From contig JANEZZ010002064.1 of NCBI GenBank assembly GCA_026122225.1, forward strand, positions 372,001-436,000: a DNA stretch of 64,000 bases. The letters are read 5' to 3'. Origin of the DNA: Heloderma charlesbogerti (taxonomy: Eukaryota > Chordata > Lepidosauria > Squamata > Helodermatidae). This document shows positions 1 through 13,100 of this stretch, one piece after another (position 1 is the stretch's first letter; every line of letters starts with the position of its first letter). The translations under genes and the position numbers were made by a program. The notes under the pieces are model-generated. The model was given only the letters and a program-made list of their open reading frames with translations. It searched no databases and was not told where the DNA came from.

Positions 1-1889
1 GCCACTCGGGAGACAGGACTAGTTCTGGGGATACCACCTTTTCCTTCTGGCCAGATTTCTGTCTTCTTTTAATATGTATGACAGACAGAAATAGTACAGG
101 CTTAGCTTCCCCCCAAACAGCATCACTATGTTGAACGAAGCTTCATATGGTGAATTTCTGCCTGTCTTGAAGCTATTAAAGGTACAAGAAACCTGTCAGG
201 AAAGGGTGGGGGGGCAGCCCGAACATGAAAGCAGAGAGGGAGAGAAATATCTGAACTACCTCACAGGATTATTGTAGGGACAAATAAGAGAGGGACTGCA
301 AGGAACACTTCACATATTAAAAGCCACTATAGAAATGATACTATTAAATGATACTATTACTATTAAACATGTTGCACTGCGATAGCTGAGCAGACTCGCC
401 CACATGCCAGTGTCTTGAATACAACTTGAGTAGCTTGTTGTTACAAAACAGCGACTCACCCACCTTTTGCCTAACACGCCGGCTCAAGAAGGAATAAAAA
501 CAAAAATAGCACATGTCCTTCGTGACCATGAGGTATTTGACTCCGTCACTGCTTTAGTGACTACCACCTATCTAATGTTGCTGATGTCCTCCAGAAAAAA
601 TGACATGGCTGAAGTTTGGTTTCCCCCTCATAAGTGCCTGCTGTGAGCTTGTCAGGGACAGCTGCTCCAGATGCCATGGGGTGAGCGAGTAGGAGGAGGG
701 CGGTGCCCTTGGCCTGTTTCCCAGTGCCCTCCTCTACCATCCCAGTCCTGTTTGAAAGCAAACAGGATTAAAATAGCCCAGGAGGTCAGGCAAGGCAGCT
801 GCAACTGTTACACGTTCCTTTCAGCTTATTTTCCACATGGCCTTTTTGCTCCCTCAGCTGACCGGTTTGTTAAATACTTTCTGGGAATGGGGGGTGGGGG
901 TGTAGCCAGCCAGCCATCTGCATTGGACCAAAGCTGTTGTTGCTTCTCTCTGGAGAAAGTTAAATAAGACATTTTTTTCTCTTCCTCTTCTCCATAATGG
1001 GATTAAAAAGCAGAGCAGGGAGTGTTAAGGAAAATACTTCAGGGTCAAGCTCTCTCCTGGCTTCTGCCCTTTTCAGGCCATGCAAAGTTTACAGAGTTGG
1101 TATGGGCCTGAAAAGCAAGCAGCGTCAGTAGTTACAAGAATAACTGTTTACAAAACACTCATAGTTGGTTCTTATCTCTCATCATGAATCACAGTTAAAG
1201 CTTGTTGACGATGGGTGTGGAGTTCCTAGAGAGAATCCCCTGAAATTTCATGAGACCTCCTCCTTATAACCCATACCACTGCTTTCACAAACTCTTTCCT
1301 TTTTTTAACATCTGGTGTTCTTGCAGTTTAGGATTATTTTTCCACAATTTTTTTTGTTTGCTATTTATAGCAGGGCTTTGGATGTAGTCCATAATTTTTT
1401 TAAGCTTCCTTTACTCCCATGCTTTAAAAAAAACTTGATCCTTTTTTATTTTCTTTTTCTGTCTTCAACTTCTAGAATGAGAGTCAGCAAGGATGGCATT
1501 GCCTCCATACCTTTGTAATGATACATGGCAGCTTTTGTTGCTACATTGTATGTGACTGCATCATTCATGGAGGTGGAAAGGTATAAATCTAAGTCAAAGT
1601 GTTCCCTGGTAGAAATTTAAGACTATACAGTTGGATTTAAATCAAAAGAGGGGAAGAAGAGATGGCAGGGGCTACCAGTAAAACATACACATAAAAATTA
1701 AAACAGACTGCTGTACTTGTCCCACAATTTATTTTAGAAAGGCTTCTGTAAGCTTTCATCTGTCTCCATTGCCTTAAAAATATCTTGTGTAATATTTTTT
1801 GCTTGTTGCCTGCCATCTTGGCAAAAAGATGGAATATAAATGATGTGTGTGTTGGGGGGGGGACTAGCCTCATGCCCTACTGTATCTAA

Positions 1890-2023
1890 GGATGCAATCT
1901 TATGCATGTTTAGCCAGAAAAAAGCCCTACAGCTCCCAGCATCCCCTACAGCTCCCAGCTAGCTGGGGAATGCTGGGAGTTGTAGCACTTTTTTTCTGTC
2001 TAAACATGCATAGGATTGTACCC
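1890..2023. mobile_element. Foldback MITE, 'gcaatcctatgcatg' family, copy 1
   Basis: The two halves are inverted copies: the left begins GGATGCAATCTTATGCATG and the right ends with its complement (CATGCATAGGATTGTACCC). Inner arms carry 'ctcccagca' motifs. It is flanked by TAA on the left and TTA on the right, a possible 3 bp TNA target duplication. A second copy is at 55528-55652. Confidence 0.75.
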
Positions 2024-2565
2024 TTAGTCAAAGTACATGTAAGTACAATAATAGCCCCTTCCTCCTCCTCCTCGTTTATTCTCCACCTCCCTTTTCCTGG
2101 TTGTTTCCCTTGTGTCTGTTTTTAGACTGTAAGACAGGTTAGGGACCTGTCAAACTTGATCTTTGTAATATGTGCTGTACATAGATGGCGCTATATAAAT
2201 CAATAATGGGGTAGATGCAGATTTAGTCATAAATAGGATTTTTAAGTTAGACACAAAGTGTTATATATAATTTATAAAGAACAATACTTGTGCAAGGCAT
2301 AAACCAGCCCTTGAAAATATAATCCCTATGTTGCAAGCCAAAATTGGCCAAAGTTGCAATGCTGAATTGCCGCCGTAGCTTCACCTACTTTGTTTGTTCA
2401 GCCCAACCTAGATGTATTCTGTATTTATTGCTTGGATGGGGCCATGGCAAAATTACACCTTTCATGTAGCCATGCAAATTTCTGACAACAGTTCCTCTCC
2501 ATGTTACATAACACCATGCTGTCATATGAGCAGAGCTTATCAAAGTAATAATAAACATGTTTAGT

Positions 2566-3045
2566 ATTTATATGGCACTCTTCCTAAGTGCTTAAGCACA
2601 TGACCTACATGATCTCAGTAATTTTTACAGTGACCCTTTAGCCTAGGCCAGCATTATTATCTCCATATTATGAATGGGAAACTGTGGCTGGTAGATAATG
2701 TGAAGACCTTGTTTTCCCAGGCCTTTTAGTCTTATAGTTTCTGTTATTTTAAAGTTATGGTATTTTTAAATCTTTGCATTTCTTCTAGGTTTTAGCTTGG
2801 TTTTTACTTTTATTTTATACTGCAGTTTTAAACTTTTATATTATATCTTACATTGTATTTTGTGGTTTTAATTGTTTTGAACCACCCAGAGAGCTTCAGC
2901 TATTGGGCGGTATGGAAATGTAAAAAATAAATAAATAAAGGTTTGCCTAAAGCCACCTGGTGAATTCATAATTGGAGTAAAATTTGAGCTGGGATCTTTC
3001 TGGCTCGCAGTTCAGTGTCATCACTGTTATGCCACAATAGCTCTA
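2566..3045 (-). repeat. MIR/CORE-like SINE, antisense, interrupted
   Basis: 2566-2703 reads like the conserved core and tail of a MIR-type SINE ('attattatctccatattatgaatggg' region). It resumes at 2941-3045 with the tRNA-derived part ('gagctgggatctttctggctc'). The LINE 3' tail at 2704-2940 separates the halves. Very diverged, so old. Confidence 0.5.
2704..2940 (+). mobile_element. L2/CR1-type LINE 3' end
   Basis: The T-rich sequence ends in the motif 'cccagagagcttcagctat', 'tgggcggtatggaaatg' and an AAATA tail, the same 3' terminus seen at 10050-10090 and 47229-47335. No coding sequence remains. Confidence 0.7.
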
Positions 3046-3289
3046 AGTAGCAGAAGGGTTTTACAGTCTGCATTGGGTCCACCTAGTTGAGGATCCTTTT
3101 TTTAACTGTGGCCAAATGGATGCTTCTGGGAAGTACAAAAGCTTTACATATTAAAAAAAGTACTTTACATGTTAAAGGGAAAGTTCATGAATTTTCATGA
3201 AGGGAAGCTGGGTTGTTTGCCCCTCTAGTAACTGCTATTCAGAGGGAATTGTGCCTCTCAACATTGAGGTTCCATTTAATTGTGATAAC

Positions 3290-4300
3290 TAATAGACCTA
3301 CCTTTCATGAATGTGTCTAATCTCTTTTTTAAAGGCAGTGTCCATCACCGCATAAGCTAGCCTTCCCAAATGTGGTGCCCTCTAGTTGTTTTGGAATACA
3401 GCTCCCACCATCCCTGACCATTGGCCATGATAGCTGGGGCATCACATTTGGGAAGGCTGGCATATACATTGGCAGCAGATCCTATAAGCTCAGCATGCAC
3501 TGTGTACAGAAATAGTGCCAATCAATTTCATTACACGACCCTTAAAATCTAAGGAATAGAAGAGTTTCTCTCTCTCTGCACCATACATTATTTTATAAAC
3601 CTCCGTCGTGTCCTTTAATAATCTCTTCTCTAAACATAAAAAGCCTCAAATCTCTTGACTTTTCTCGTAGGAAATGTGCTCCAACTCTTAACCCCTTGAT
3701 CATTTTGGTTGCTCTCTGCTGGATATGTTCCAGCAATTAGAAATGTATGTAGTATTCCAAATGTGGCTGCATATATATTTATATAAGGGTTTTATGATAC
3801 TGGTCATTTTGTTTTCAGTCCTTTTCCTAATAATGCCTAATGCAGAATTTGCCTTTTTTCACTACTGCTGCACACTGAGTTGACACTGTAATCAAGTTAT
3901 CCACTATCCTCCAAATTTCTCCTGGTTAGTCACCACCAGTTCAGACCCCATGAATGTATATGTGAATGTAGAATTAGTAGTAGTAGTAGTAGTAATATTA
4001 ATATTATTATTCCTGGTTCCAATAAGCAGTGATTCACCAAGTTCATTGAGCTCTCTTTGGAGCTCTTTACTATCTGTTTGGATTTCCACAATCTTGAGTA
4101 GCTTGGTATCGGCTGCATACCTCGTCACTTTAGTGCTCACCCCTGATTCTAGATCACTTACGAATAAAATTAAAAGCAGCAATCCTGATAGAGATTCATG
4201 GGGGACCTCTCAATTTACTTCCTTCCATCATGAGAACTGTTTACTCCTACATTCTGCTTCCTGTTGTTCAATTACTGATCCATAAGATCATCTCAGATGC
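3290..4300 (-). mobile_element. CR1-type LINE ORF2 fragment, antisense, decayed
   Basis: On the minus strand the sequence encodes pieces of a CR1 reverse transcriptase with frameshifts and stops. The segment LFVSDLESGVSTKVTRYAAD corresponds to the palm around the (F/Y)ADD motif, here AAD with the first residue altered. FTYTFMGSELVVTNQE belongs to the following region. Nucleotide motifs downstream ('gttgctctctgctgg', 'tattccaaatgtggctgc') are those of reptile CR1. A TAG/ATT microsatellite (3975-4010) and a MITE (3358-3459) lie inside. Not functional. Confidence 0.8.
3358..3459. mobile_element. hAT-like palindromic MITE inside CR1
   Basis: Ends TAGCCTTCCC and GGGAAGGCTG are inverted copies. 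It is flanked by GCATAAGC and GCATATAC, 6 of 8 bases matching, as an aged 8 bp target duplication would. The right inner arm is partly deleted compared with other copies. Confidence 0.7.
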
Positions 4301-5384
4301 TTCCAGATGAGGCTTTTATTGTGCAATTGCCCTGCCTTATTCACAGATTTTATGGGGGATCCCAGGGTCATCATCATCCATGTGTAAGCCTCCTGTGTAT
4401 TAGCTGCCTCCCTCCCTCCCTCACCAAATTGATGTTCGGCATCTACTAAATATAGTTTTATTTAATCGAGGTTTCCCTGATTGAAAGCCCAACCATGGTT
4501 TTATGGGTATAATTGCTGATATTTGAAACATTGTTATCATTTGTATGTTTTATTGTTCGCTGCTCAGAATTTTTTTATATGCAGAGTGATCTATAAAAAA
4601 TATAAATAAATAGTTATGCCACGTATAAACGTGTGTGTGAAGCTTGGGAGGGCAGGAGAGCTGCTTTTTGGAAAATAATGTAACAGCTCTGATTTGGGCA
4701 CAAATCTCTTCATGCCTCTTCTCTAGCATTACTGTACTTGATCTGCAAGAGCAAAACTTGTTTAAAAACAACAACCTGGGAATGATTTTGTGCTGCTGAA
4801 AGATTTCTCTGTGCTATTTGAAGACTTTTAGAGTGGGAAGATGATGTACAGAGAGAGAGAAGGATAACATCATCCTTCTGTAGTGCCTCCATTCTGGCAA
4901 GGAGGAAATGCCCTTTTAATGGTAAGTGTGGGTTTAGTTGCTTACTAGATATATATTTCCAAGCATTGGCCATTCAGTGGTGTAGCTGACCCTTTGCCTG
5001 CTTCATATCTTGCCAGGCGTTGTCTTCTGATGGCTAATGGCTATCAGCTTAGGGTCAGATCTGGAAAACAGTGCAAGGAAAAGGTTTAAATATGCCCTCC
5101 CCTCCTGCTGCGCTGACCCAATTTGGGCTTCGCTTGTTCCCACCTTTAAGTGAAAATAAATATGTTTGGAGGTCCAGTTAAGGTTCTCCTATATAATGTG
5201 GCCCTCAAAATGGCCACGAGATTCATGCTTAAAGCATATTGGATGGCATCTGAAGTTATGGAGGAGACTAACCTGTAGCCTTGAAATGAACATTTGAGCC
5301 CGCCATTATCACACAGCTGATTAAAAAAATGTGGGTAAACAAAGGCATGCTAGCACTAATCCCGAGTGTGTAGGTGAGAGTGAG

Positions 5385-5500
5385 GAACCAGTGGCTTCCC
5401 AGATACTGTTGAACCCCAACTCCCACCAACCTCAGCCAGCAAGGTCAGTGGTGATGGGAGTTGTAATCCAGTATCATCTGGAGAGCCACAGGCTTCTCAC
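5385..5500. mobile_element. Palindromic MITE ('aactcccaccaacctcagcc' type)
   Basis: The left arm (GTGAGGAACCAGTGGCTTCC...) and right arm (...GGAGAGCCACAGGCTTCTCAC) are inverted repeats. The centre has 'ccaactcccacc' facing 'gatgggagttgtaat'. It is a diverged relative of the copies at 6165, 6725 and 31808. Confidence 0.65.
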
Positions 5501-6164
5501 CACTTCTGTAGATAAGACAGTTACTGGTGGCGTACATAGTAAGCTTTTAAGTAATTACTGTTTAGCATAGGGATTGATTGCTGAGGACGTAAGAATGAAG
5601 TGGGGGACAAGTGTACCTTGAACATTTGGGGAATAATAAATAGCTTAAGAACCACAATTCAGTTACTGCCAGGTAAGTGCTGTCCATGTTCCTGAAGCTC
5701 CTAGGCAAAGATCCTACTCGTCTACCACTAGTTCTCTTATATGGCTATGCAGTTTATAGCCTTGTGCAGGCATTAAACTGAGTGGACAGCTGAATGTGTG
5801 GAGAGAGGATTATGATCATGCCTGTTTTCTGGCCCTGCTCCTGCCCTTCACACGTTCAGAGTCCTATTTGCACAAGGTCCTACACATGTACACTTGAACA
5901 TGGGTAGGTTCCCTGCTCATGATCTTTACCTTCCTTTTTTAAAGGGCACTATTCATGAAGGACCCTATGTATATTTGGCTGTACATGCATAGGCCCCTGT
6001 GCGAATGTGATGCTGTAAATGTGGAGGTTAGGGGCAGGGCAGCAGGTGTATCCTGACACACACACACATTCAATTGTGTACATGATTGTCTGTGCAGGGC
6101 TTCTTGTGAATCCTGTTCGTACATACACAACCTCTCTCCCTCTTTTCTTGACCTTTTGGCTTTA

Positions 6165-6302
6165 GGGCCTTCCCCAACCTGTTACCCTCCAGATGAGTTG
6201 GACTGCAACTCCCACCATTGCAAGCCAGCATGGCCATGCTGGCTGGGGATGATGGGAGTTGCAGTCCAACACATCCAGAGGGCACCAGATTGGGGAAGGC
6301 TG
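6165..6302. mobile_element. hAT-like palindromic MITE copy
   Basis: Inverted arms: 'ccttccccaacctg...gactgcaactccca' pairs with 'tgggagttgcagtc...attggggaaggctg', with a 'gccagcatggccatgctggc' centre. The ends match other CAGCCTTCCC elements in the window. Confidence 0.8.
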
Positions 6303-6724
6303 GCTTATGCAATCAGGTTTCAGAGATTAACAACTAGAACAAGGGTTTCTAAGATGTCCTCACCCTGTCCCCTTGCTATTTTGAGTTATTCACAGGTCAC
6401 CATGTCCTGTATGGAACTGTGAACATCAGCTATAACAGCCTCGTGCCATGCTCATGATTGCCTGCCCTGGGATAAAAAAGACCCCTGTTTTTGCCAGTGG
6501 TTCTTGAGGCTTCAGCTTCTGTCCTCCTTTGGACATGTGAGTACATTGGAGGCTGAACTTGGTTTGTCCCATGATAAGTGACAGTGAAACCAAGGCCTTT
6601 ACATTGCCCTTGGTCAAAGACATTTCCTTGAAAGCACAAATCATAGAAGGACAAGTACCTAATAAGCTAAAGCTGATTGCTTTTGTTTCCAGTTTGTAGC
6701 ATGATTTAATACATGCCTCTACAG

Positions 6725-6860
6725 CAGACTTTCCCAACTGAGGCCCCTTCAGTTGTGTTGGACTGCAACTCCCATAATTCCCAGCCATTGGACATGCTGG
6801 CTTAGAATTATGGGAGTTGCTGTCCAACTCATTTAGAAGGCAGCAGGTTGAGGAAGGCTG
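6725..6860. mobile_element. hAT-like palindromic MITE with exact 8 bp target duplication
   Basis: The element runs from CAGACTTTCCC to GAGGAAGGCTG and is flanked on both sides by CTCTACAG (6717-6724 and 6861-6868). An 8 bp duplication with CAG...CTG ends is diagnostic of hAT-superfamily transposition. This places the whole 'actcccat' palindromic family in hAT. Confidence 0.88.
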
Positions 6861-8418
6861 CTCTACAGGATAGTGACATGTATCTCCTTAAAAGCAGAAT
6901 GGGTGGCTTAACGGACTGTATGCAAAAATATCCTTTCATCAGATTTATTACAATTTTACATTATATTACATTTCTTTCCTTTTGGAAATCTTAATGGGAA
7001 TAATCCTTTCCCTGTTGGCAGGCAGGTGAGCATCTACCACTGTTGGGATTACACTGAAGCTGCCCAACATACGACTGATCTGTTGTTTGAGAAAACGTCA
7101 ACGGCTTGTGAAATGTCTGACTTCCTTGATTGCAGTATGGTGTGTGTATGTGTGTAATAGCAGAAGGGAGGAGATTTTGGCTGGAGATGCAACTGGCTGG
7201 CTTGATAGCTTCAAACCTAGAGGTAATATGGCTCGATGCATCAGCATCTACTTTAGAGATTAAGTGGTAGTGAGTCTGTCTAATAATAAAGCACTGGGCA
7301 AACCAAACAATGAGCACAGCCAGAAGGTTTCTAGCCAGTTTGCAGACAGTGATTCACAAGTGCCTGCTCCAACTCTAGCAAGTGTCTGAGAGAATCACTT
7401 TATTTGGACCAGCTTGCATTTAAAATGCTGGGTATAGGGTTTTGAACTATATTGTTAGGCTGGGTGCTTTGGGCAGGGGTGGAGTGGATAGATGCTTCTT
7501 AGGCTTGGTGTGTTAACAGCTATGATGTATGTGCAGATGTTTCATCCCGGTTCTGCCTTTCTGGCTGATCAGACTTTTTGGCCTGGTACTACCTTTCTCT
7601 ACCCATTGAGTGTGCATGCATGGAAAGGAAAACTGGATGCACATGGAGCATTACCAAAGCAGTGCTTGGTGTTTTTGCTTGCAGGAATGCAGCTACTCCA
7701 GATGGTTTAGTTTCAGTTAGTGGAGGGTTTTGTTTTGCTTCATGCTCAAGGTCTAACTTATCATTTTCTTCTGAAGTTTGTATAGAATTTTTCTTCCAGG
7801 ATGAGTTGACCAGGAGGGTGGTTTTACCACCTCCTAACTTGTGTGGCTTGGCTTTCTTGCTTAATTTTCCTACCTTCCTGCTCTGCAGGACCCAAAGTCT
7901 CTGGTTATGGTACAGTAGGGCTGGGCTGGATTCATTAACATAATCCTTAAGAAAACTGATGCATATAGAATCCTACTTGGGAGCAGAAACATAGATTTGA
8001 TGACCCCACCCCTGCTTCCTTCCAGGCTTGTGATTCTATGATCCTTGCTGGCAATTTTTAGCCGTGAGCCACTTTAGATGAGACATGGATGGCAAAGACC
8101 ACTAGCCACTCCCCACCTCCATGCTCTCTGAAATGGAGTTAGTAAGGAACAGGCTCAAGCACTCCAGTGAGAGAAGAATTCTCCTTTAGCTTGAAGCATT
8201 ACAGGAATACAACCAGGTATACACAGAAGAGGAGGGGTCCTCTTCTCCCTGACTATGCCCCAGAAAGAAGCCAAGCAGAAACTGAAAGATGCCGTGCACT
8301 GGCTAGCGGGGGAATCATTCCTTTTAGTCCAGGTCTCTGGGATTGACAGCTAGACAGCCCTGTTATATGATCTGCTAAGAAAGCTTCTTACTATGATTGT
8401 GGAGAAGTGTTTAAAACC

Positions 8419-8663
8419 TATTTATTTATTTATTTATTGCATTTATACCCCGCCTTTTTTCCTCTTGCAAGGAACCCAAGGCGGCTTACATTATCCTCCT
8501 CCTCTCCATTTCATCCTCACAACAACAACCCTGTGAGGTGGGTTGGGCTGAGAGTCTGTGATTGGCCCAAAGTCACCCAGTGAGCTTCCATGGCCGAGTG
8601 GGGACTAGAACCCAGATCTCCCAGCTCCTAGTCCAACACTCTTGCCACTACACCACACTGGCC
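8419..8663 (-). repeat. tRNA-derived CORE/MIR-like SINE, antisense
   Basis: Reading on the minus strand, an A-box-like 'tggtgtagtggcaagagtg' and B-box-like 'gggttctagtccc' form a tRNA-like head. A core follows with 'gactttgggccaatcacag' and 'gttgtgaggatgaaatgg', and a LINE-like tail 'ggcggggtataaatgcaa' ends in AAAT repeats. It is the best-preserved member of this family here. Confidence 0.85.
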
Positions 8664-9754
8664 ACTACACTTAACTGCATTTTAAATATAGTTAAGTAGG
8701 TTAAAATAACCTACATTTAAAATAACCACATCAAAATAACCTAAAATATTTAGGTTATTTTAATGTGGAATAATTTGTTGTGCTTGGCAATGGGACCTGT
8801 TTGCTTTGCTTTGTTTGCTCCCCCCCCCCTTTTTTTTTTTATTAAGGCTACCTGCTTGGAAAAATATTCCATTAATTTGATGCTTTGGGAATAAAGAAAC
8901 CAAACCACTTTCAAATCCCTGTCCGTAGAATTTTCTTGGCTTGTTGGTTGCAAGATGAGGCAGTTTTCTCCCTTGTTTCCTGGGAACTTGCTGTTCTTGC
9001 TGGAGAGCAAGTGGAACGATAACAGATATTGAGCAAAGTTAATATGTTATCACATTGCTGTTAATAATGAAATCCCAGCACAAACAGGTCTGAGCTCTCT
9101 GCTTCCTGTCACCTTTGCTGGGGCAGGAGGTAACTGTTCAGCAACACTGAGAGGTTGTTCCATGTGATGGTTTGTTTTTGGCTTTTTTGTGTTTACCTTA
9201 GAGCACTTACCAAACAGCCATCTAATCCAGCATTTTTCTATTTCTAGTAGTGGCAAGCCAGATGGTATGCTAGTGGTTGACTCCAATTACTCCTGGAAGA
9301 TACTAGTTTACCAGTGGAAAATTGCCTCTGCCTGCAGTGTAGAAGTAGGTTTTGTAGCTGAGTGGAAGTAGTATTTACTCTTAATTTTTCCAAATGTAAC
9401 ATCTCCCCTCCCTAGTTGATTTAGAGGATCTTGTAGCATAATGCAGTTCATATATAATCTGAATAGAGTAACATTCTTCATTCTGAGATGGTCATGGTTA
9501 CTGCATGTCCTTGCTTACGGTTGTCTAATACTGCAGATGTATCCAAATAACATATGTTAAGGCTCATTTAACATAGAGTCACAGAGTGCAGTGGCAGGAA
9601 TTGGGGTGCCCGAGTGGAGAACAAGCAATAGACCTGAAGTTGGGCTCTCTTAAGTTGGGAGATTCATTGGGCTGGCTCCAGGTTTCTGATGAACGTAGTC
9701 AGAAAGTACGATCGATACCTGAGGCCTTCCTCCAGGTGCTTCCTCTGAAAAGGC

Positions 9755-10087
9755 TTGGAAGGTGGCAACAAGGAAGAGGGCCTTCTCAGTAGCGGTCCTC
9801 TGATTATGAAATGATCTCCCCACTGAGGCCTGCCCGGTGCCAACACTGTCATCTCTTCAGTTAAGACTGTCTTCTATGCCCAGGCATTTAATGGCATATG
9901 ATGGGGCACTTATGTCAGCTGTCTTTATCAGGTCTAGTATCTTACTGAAATTGTTTTTAGCTATTGCAATTGTTTTAAATTTTTATTTTAAAAAAATTAT
10001 GCTGTGTTTTATTATGTGTTTTATTATCTTGTGTTTGTGGTTTGTAATTGTTTTGAACTGCCCAGAGAGCTTTGGCTGTTGGGCAGT
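9755..10087 (+). mobile_element. L2/CR1-type LINE 3' fragment
   Basis: The segment begins in the C-terminal ORF2 region ('aagagggccttctcagtagc' corresponds to the ERAFSVV motif of the intact copy at 59349). It passes through 'gcccaggcatttaatgg' and ends at 'cccagagagctttggctgtt'. It is 5'-truncated with several frame disruptions. A microsatellite is attached to its 3' end. Confidence 0.75.
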
Positions 10088-10103
10088 GTGTGTGTGTGTG
10101 TGT

Positions 10104-10134
<31 letters not shown>

Positions 10135-10136
10135 TC
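10085..10136 (+). repeat. Compound (GT)n(ATAG)(ACAG)n microsatellite
   Basis: About nine GT units are followed by ATAGATAG and then about seven ACAG units, directly after the LINE tail. Such compound repeats commonly grow from LINE 3' tails. Confidence 0.9.
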
Positions 10137-13100
10137 CTCTCTCAATGGGCCTACCTTCTCACCCCCATTGTCACCAGCTGCTATTACTCCTCATCTACTT
10201 TTCCATCTTTGCTAGCATTTGCTTGCTTGCTTGACAGCTGGAGAGCCAGGGAGCAAGAAGGCAGTGGCATCTACTGCTTCTCCTTCTCACCATCACCGTT
10301 GTCTAGGCAGACTGAGAGGCAGGTGAACAAGCAGGTTGCAGTGATGAGGAAGAGGAGCAACTCCAGGGAGCTGTTATCAGTGGGCCCTTGCTGGGGTGTG
10401 GGTCCTCAGCAAGTGCCCAGTGATGCCTATCCTTGATGCCAGCACTGGGAATTGATCCAGGAGTTCATTCTGCAGACCAGAACACCAGAGTTACAGGGAC
10501 TGCTCCTTAAAGATTTTGGATCACTAAGTATCCTGGCACAGAAAAGCAGTGATGGAGACTGAAGGCTGGCGATGCTGTGTTTAGGTCCTCTTGAGTCCTA
10601 ATTTTCCAAATACAAAATAATAAAAATGGAGCTGGAAGAGAGGGAAGGAAGTAGAAGGGAGGATGGTGGGGGAAAGCTGACTATGAGAGATCAGCTCTCT
10701 CTAGGGGGTAGCACTAATTGAACTTTTACTGGAAAGCATTCCTTTTTTAAATGGTGGTTTTGGCTTTCCCTGGGATCAAAAGAAGGGCATGGGGTATCTA
10801 GGGTTTGCCATGGGTGATGAATGCAAAAGGTTAGAGTGCAAAGGGAGAGGTCCGTGTGCAAATTTTGGGTGTAGGTCCCTAACCTTAAGAGATACTAATG
10901 AGGAGCAGCAGAGGCAATTTTCCCCTTACCATTTCTGACCTTGGAGGGCAGCTGGCACAGTACTTTCCATGCAGGCTGCAAGGGGGAGGGGGAGGAGGGT
11001 GGATCCCTGACTCCCTCTTCTAAGGTTGGAGCACTTTGGATGGCTTGATTGGGTTCGGGACTGGACAGGAGAAAGACCTAGCACATTCCAGAGTTTCCAC
11101 ACCATTGCACAGGAGTGAAAACCCCACCTGTTGTGTATATCAAAAAAAGTCAGCCTATCTACATCTGCATTATTGCCTTGTATGTCCAAGCTTTTACCTG
11201 ACATACCTTACCTGGACAATCTGGATGTTTCTAAGACATTAGGCATATACTTAAACTGGCTGCAAGGCCAAGCTGCTTGCGAACATCATCCTCTTCCACC
11301 TAGTACACAGCCTTTGGAGGGATGCAAATGGCGCAAAGGGGAAGGAAGGGCCCCCCTGTTTAACCAGCCAGATAAGCCAAAATAATCCTGCTGATTATGT
11401 GTTAGAGCCAAATTGCTTCAGCATTCTTACATTCTTCTTAATTGTTCTTTCCATCAACATGAATTATGAACGGTCAATTTCAGTGAAACTAGGACCGTAA
11501 CATGTGTTACACATATCTTCTTATTTGACCTAAACTTTGCTATGGATTAAATACAATCACCGTCTTTTGGCAGTGTCTGTTTGTGTCATTGATATTCTGC
11601 TCTTATTCCAAAGAGCTCAGAGTGGTATGTTAGCCTTCCAACAATACTGTGAGGTAGGCTAGGTGGTGTTAATCTGGTACTAAAAGGGTTAAATAAGGTT
11701 GCTAACAAAAGAGTGAAGATGGCTGATTTGATCTGGAATGGTTGAATGATCTGAGTGAGGGTTTTGGGGAGACCTAGAAGAAGATCCCCTAAAAGACCCC
11801 AGACTCATATTTACAAATCAGTCTTATATTTGAGACTCTTGACCCCTGGGCGAGAAGACCTTGAAGTCTGAAGTTAAACGGGACCAAATTTACAGGTGGA
11901 GATTATATTAGGTTTGTACTTTGACTTCTGTTCTATTCAAAGCACAAATGCTGTTGTTTATATATTTTCAGGAAAGAAGTCCTGTTTCTTCCCTCCCAGT
12001 GCCACCTAAGGTGGTTATGTGTCCTACTCTACAGAGTACAGTCCTCCATTTGACAATTTCCTCTATTTCAGGGGTGGGCAGAAAGTATATCAGGATCTTC
12101 TGAGAGATCTCTAGGTTATTTGAAGTAGAACAGCAAGGATTTCTGACTTCCAGTAGTTTAACAATGGCAACAACAGAACAAAATCACACACACATGCACC
12201 ATTATAATGCTGAAATGAAAAGAGGTAGAGGGTTGGTAACCAGGAGAGGATCTGTATGTGGAAGAGCTCTTGAGCTGCATTCACTTCTGGTGCTCAAAAC
12301 AAGGCTCTGGGCTCAGAATTCTTTCATTCTAATTATATGACTTTTGCAGCTGCTTTCCGGTTGGTGAATTTCAGGGTTCTAGTAAAAAAAACACACAACC
12401 CAAAGTAGATCATGCAAGCCTGAAGTCTTCTCACCCCTGCTCTGTTTGAAGGGCTGTCCAGTCCAAGTCTGGTTTAAAGATAAAGAACCATAAGAAGGGA
12501 GAGCAGCAGGGGCCTTGAAGTTGCCCATAAACCCTGGACAGTAGACTGAGCAGGCACATAGTTACAGTATTCCCAGTTATGGTGAGATGTATTGTATTTC
12601 TATTCACATGACACCCATTGTTTCTAAATTTTCTTCTATGCATCTAAATTAGCATTGCAAATGTTATGCAAATCTACACCATCTTTTGTCCTTTCTTTTG
12701 ATAATGCATTTCCTGCTTCTTTGGTGATACATAAGTGGCCACCCTGGCCCCACCCTCCTGGCCATCTCTTCCTTTCCTTTTTTTAATGTTTTTAAATATT
12801 TTTACTGAGTTTTGATCACATGTTTTCAATGTACGTAATGAGTATATAAAATATTACAACTTTTTCAGCTAACAAAACACATGCATTACATAGGAAATCC
12901 AATTACAGTTAACAGGAATCATAGGCGTTTCAATATATTAATAACCATATAGCTATCCACCGAAGTTCATCAGGGGTTTAAGATTTAGTTGTAATTATCT
13001 AAATGTATCTTTCTATAACTGCCCATGACATGCTGGTGGTTTTCTCTGGGAATGTTGTTTGTTAATAAATTCATTAAATTTATGCCAGATGGTATGGAAG

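Noticed and set aside
3904..4182. A coding gene on the minus strand (92-residue frame)
   Set aside because: The frame matches CR1 reverse transcriptase with an internal microsatellite encoding Asn/Thr runs, so it is a dead LINE fragment.
9837..10436. A 199-residue frame with hydrophobic segments
   Set aside because: It starts in an L2-type LINE tail and reads through a GT/ACAG microsatellite, so it is a chance frame.
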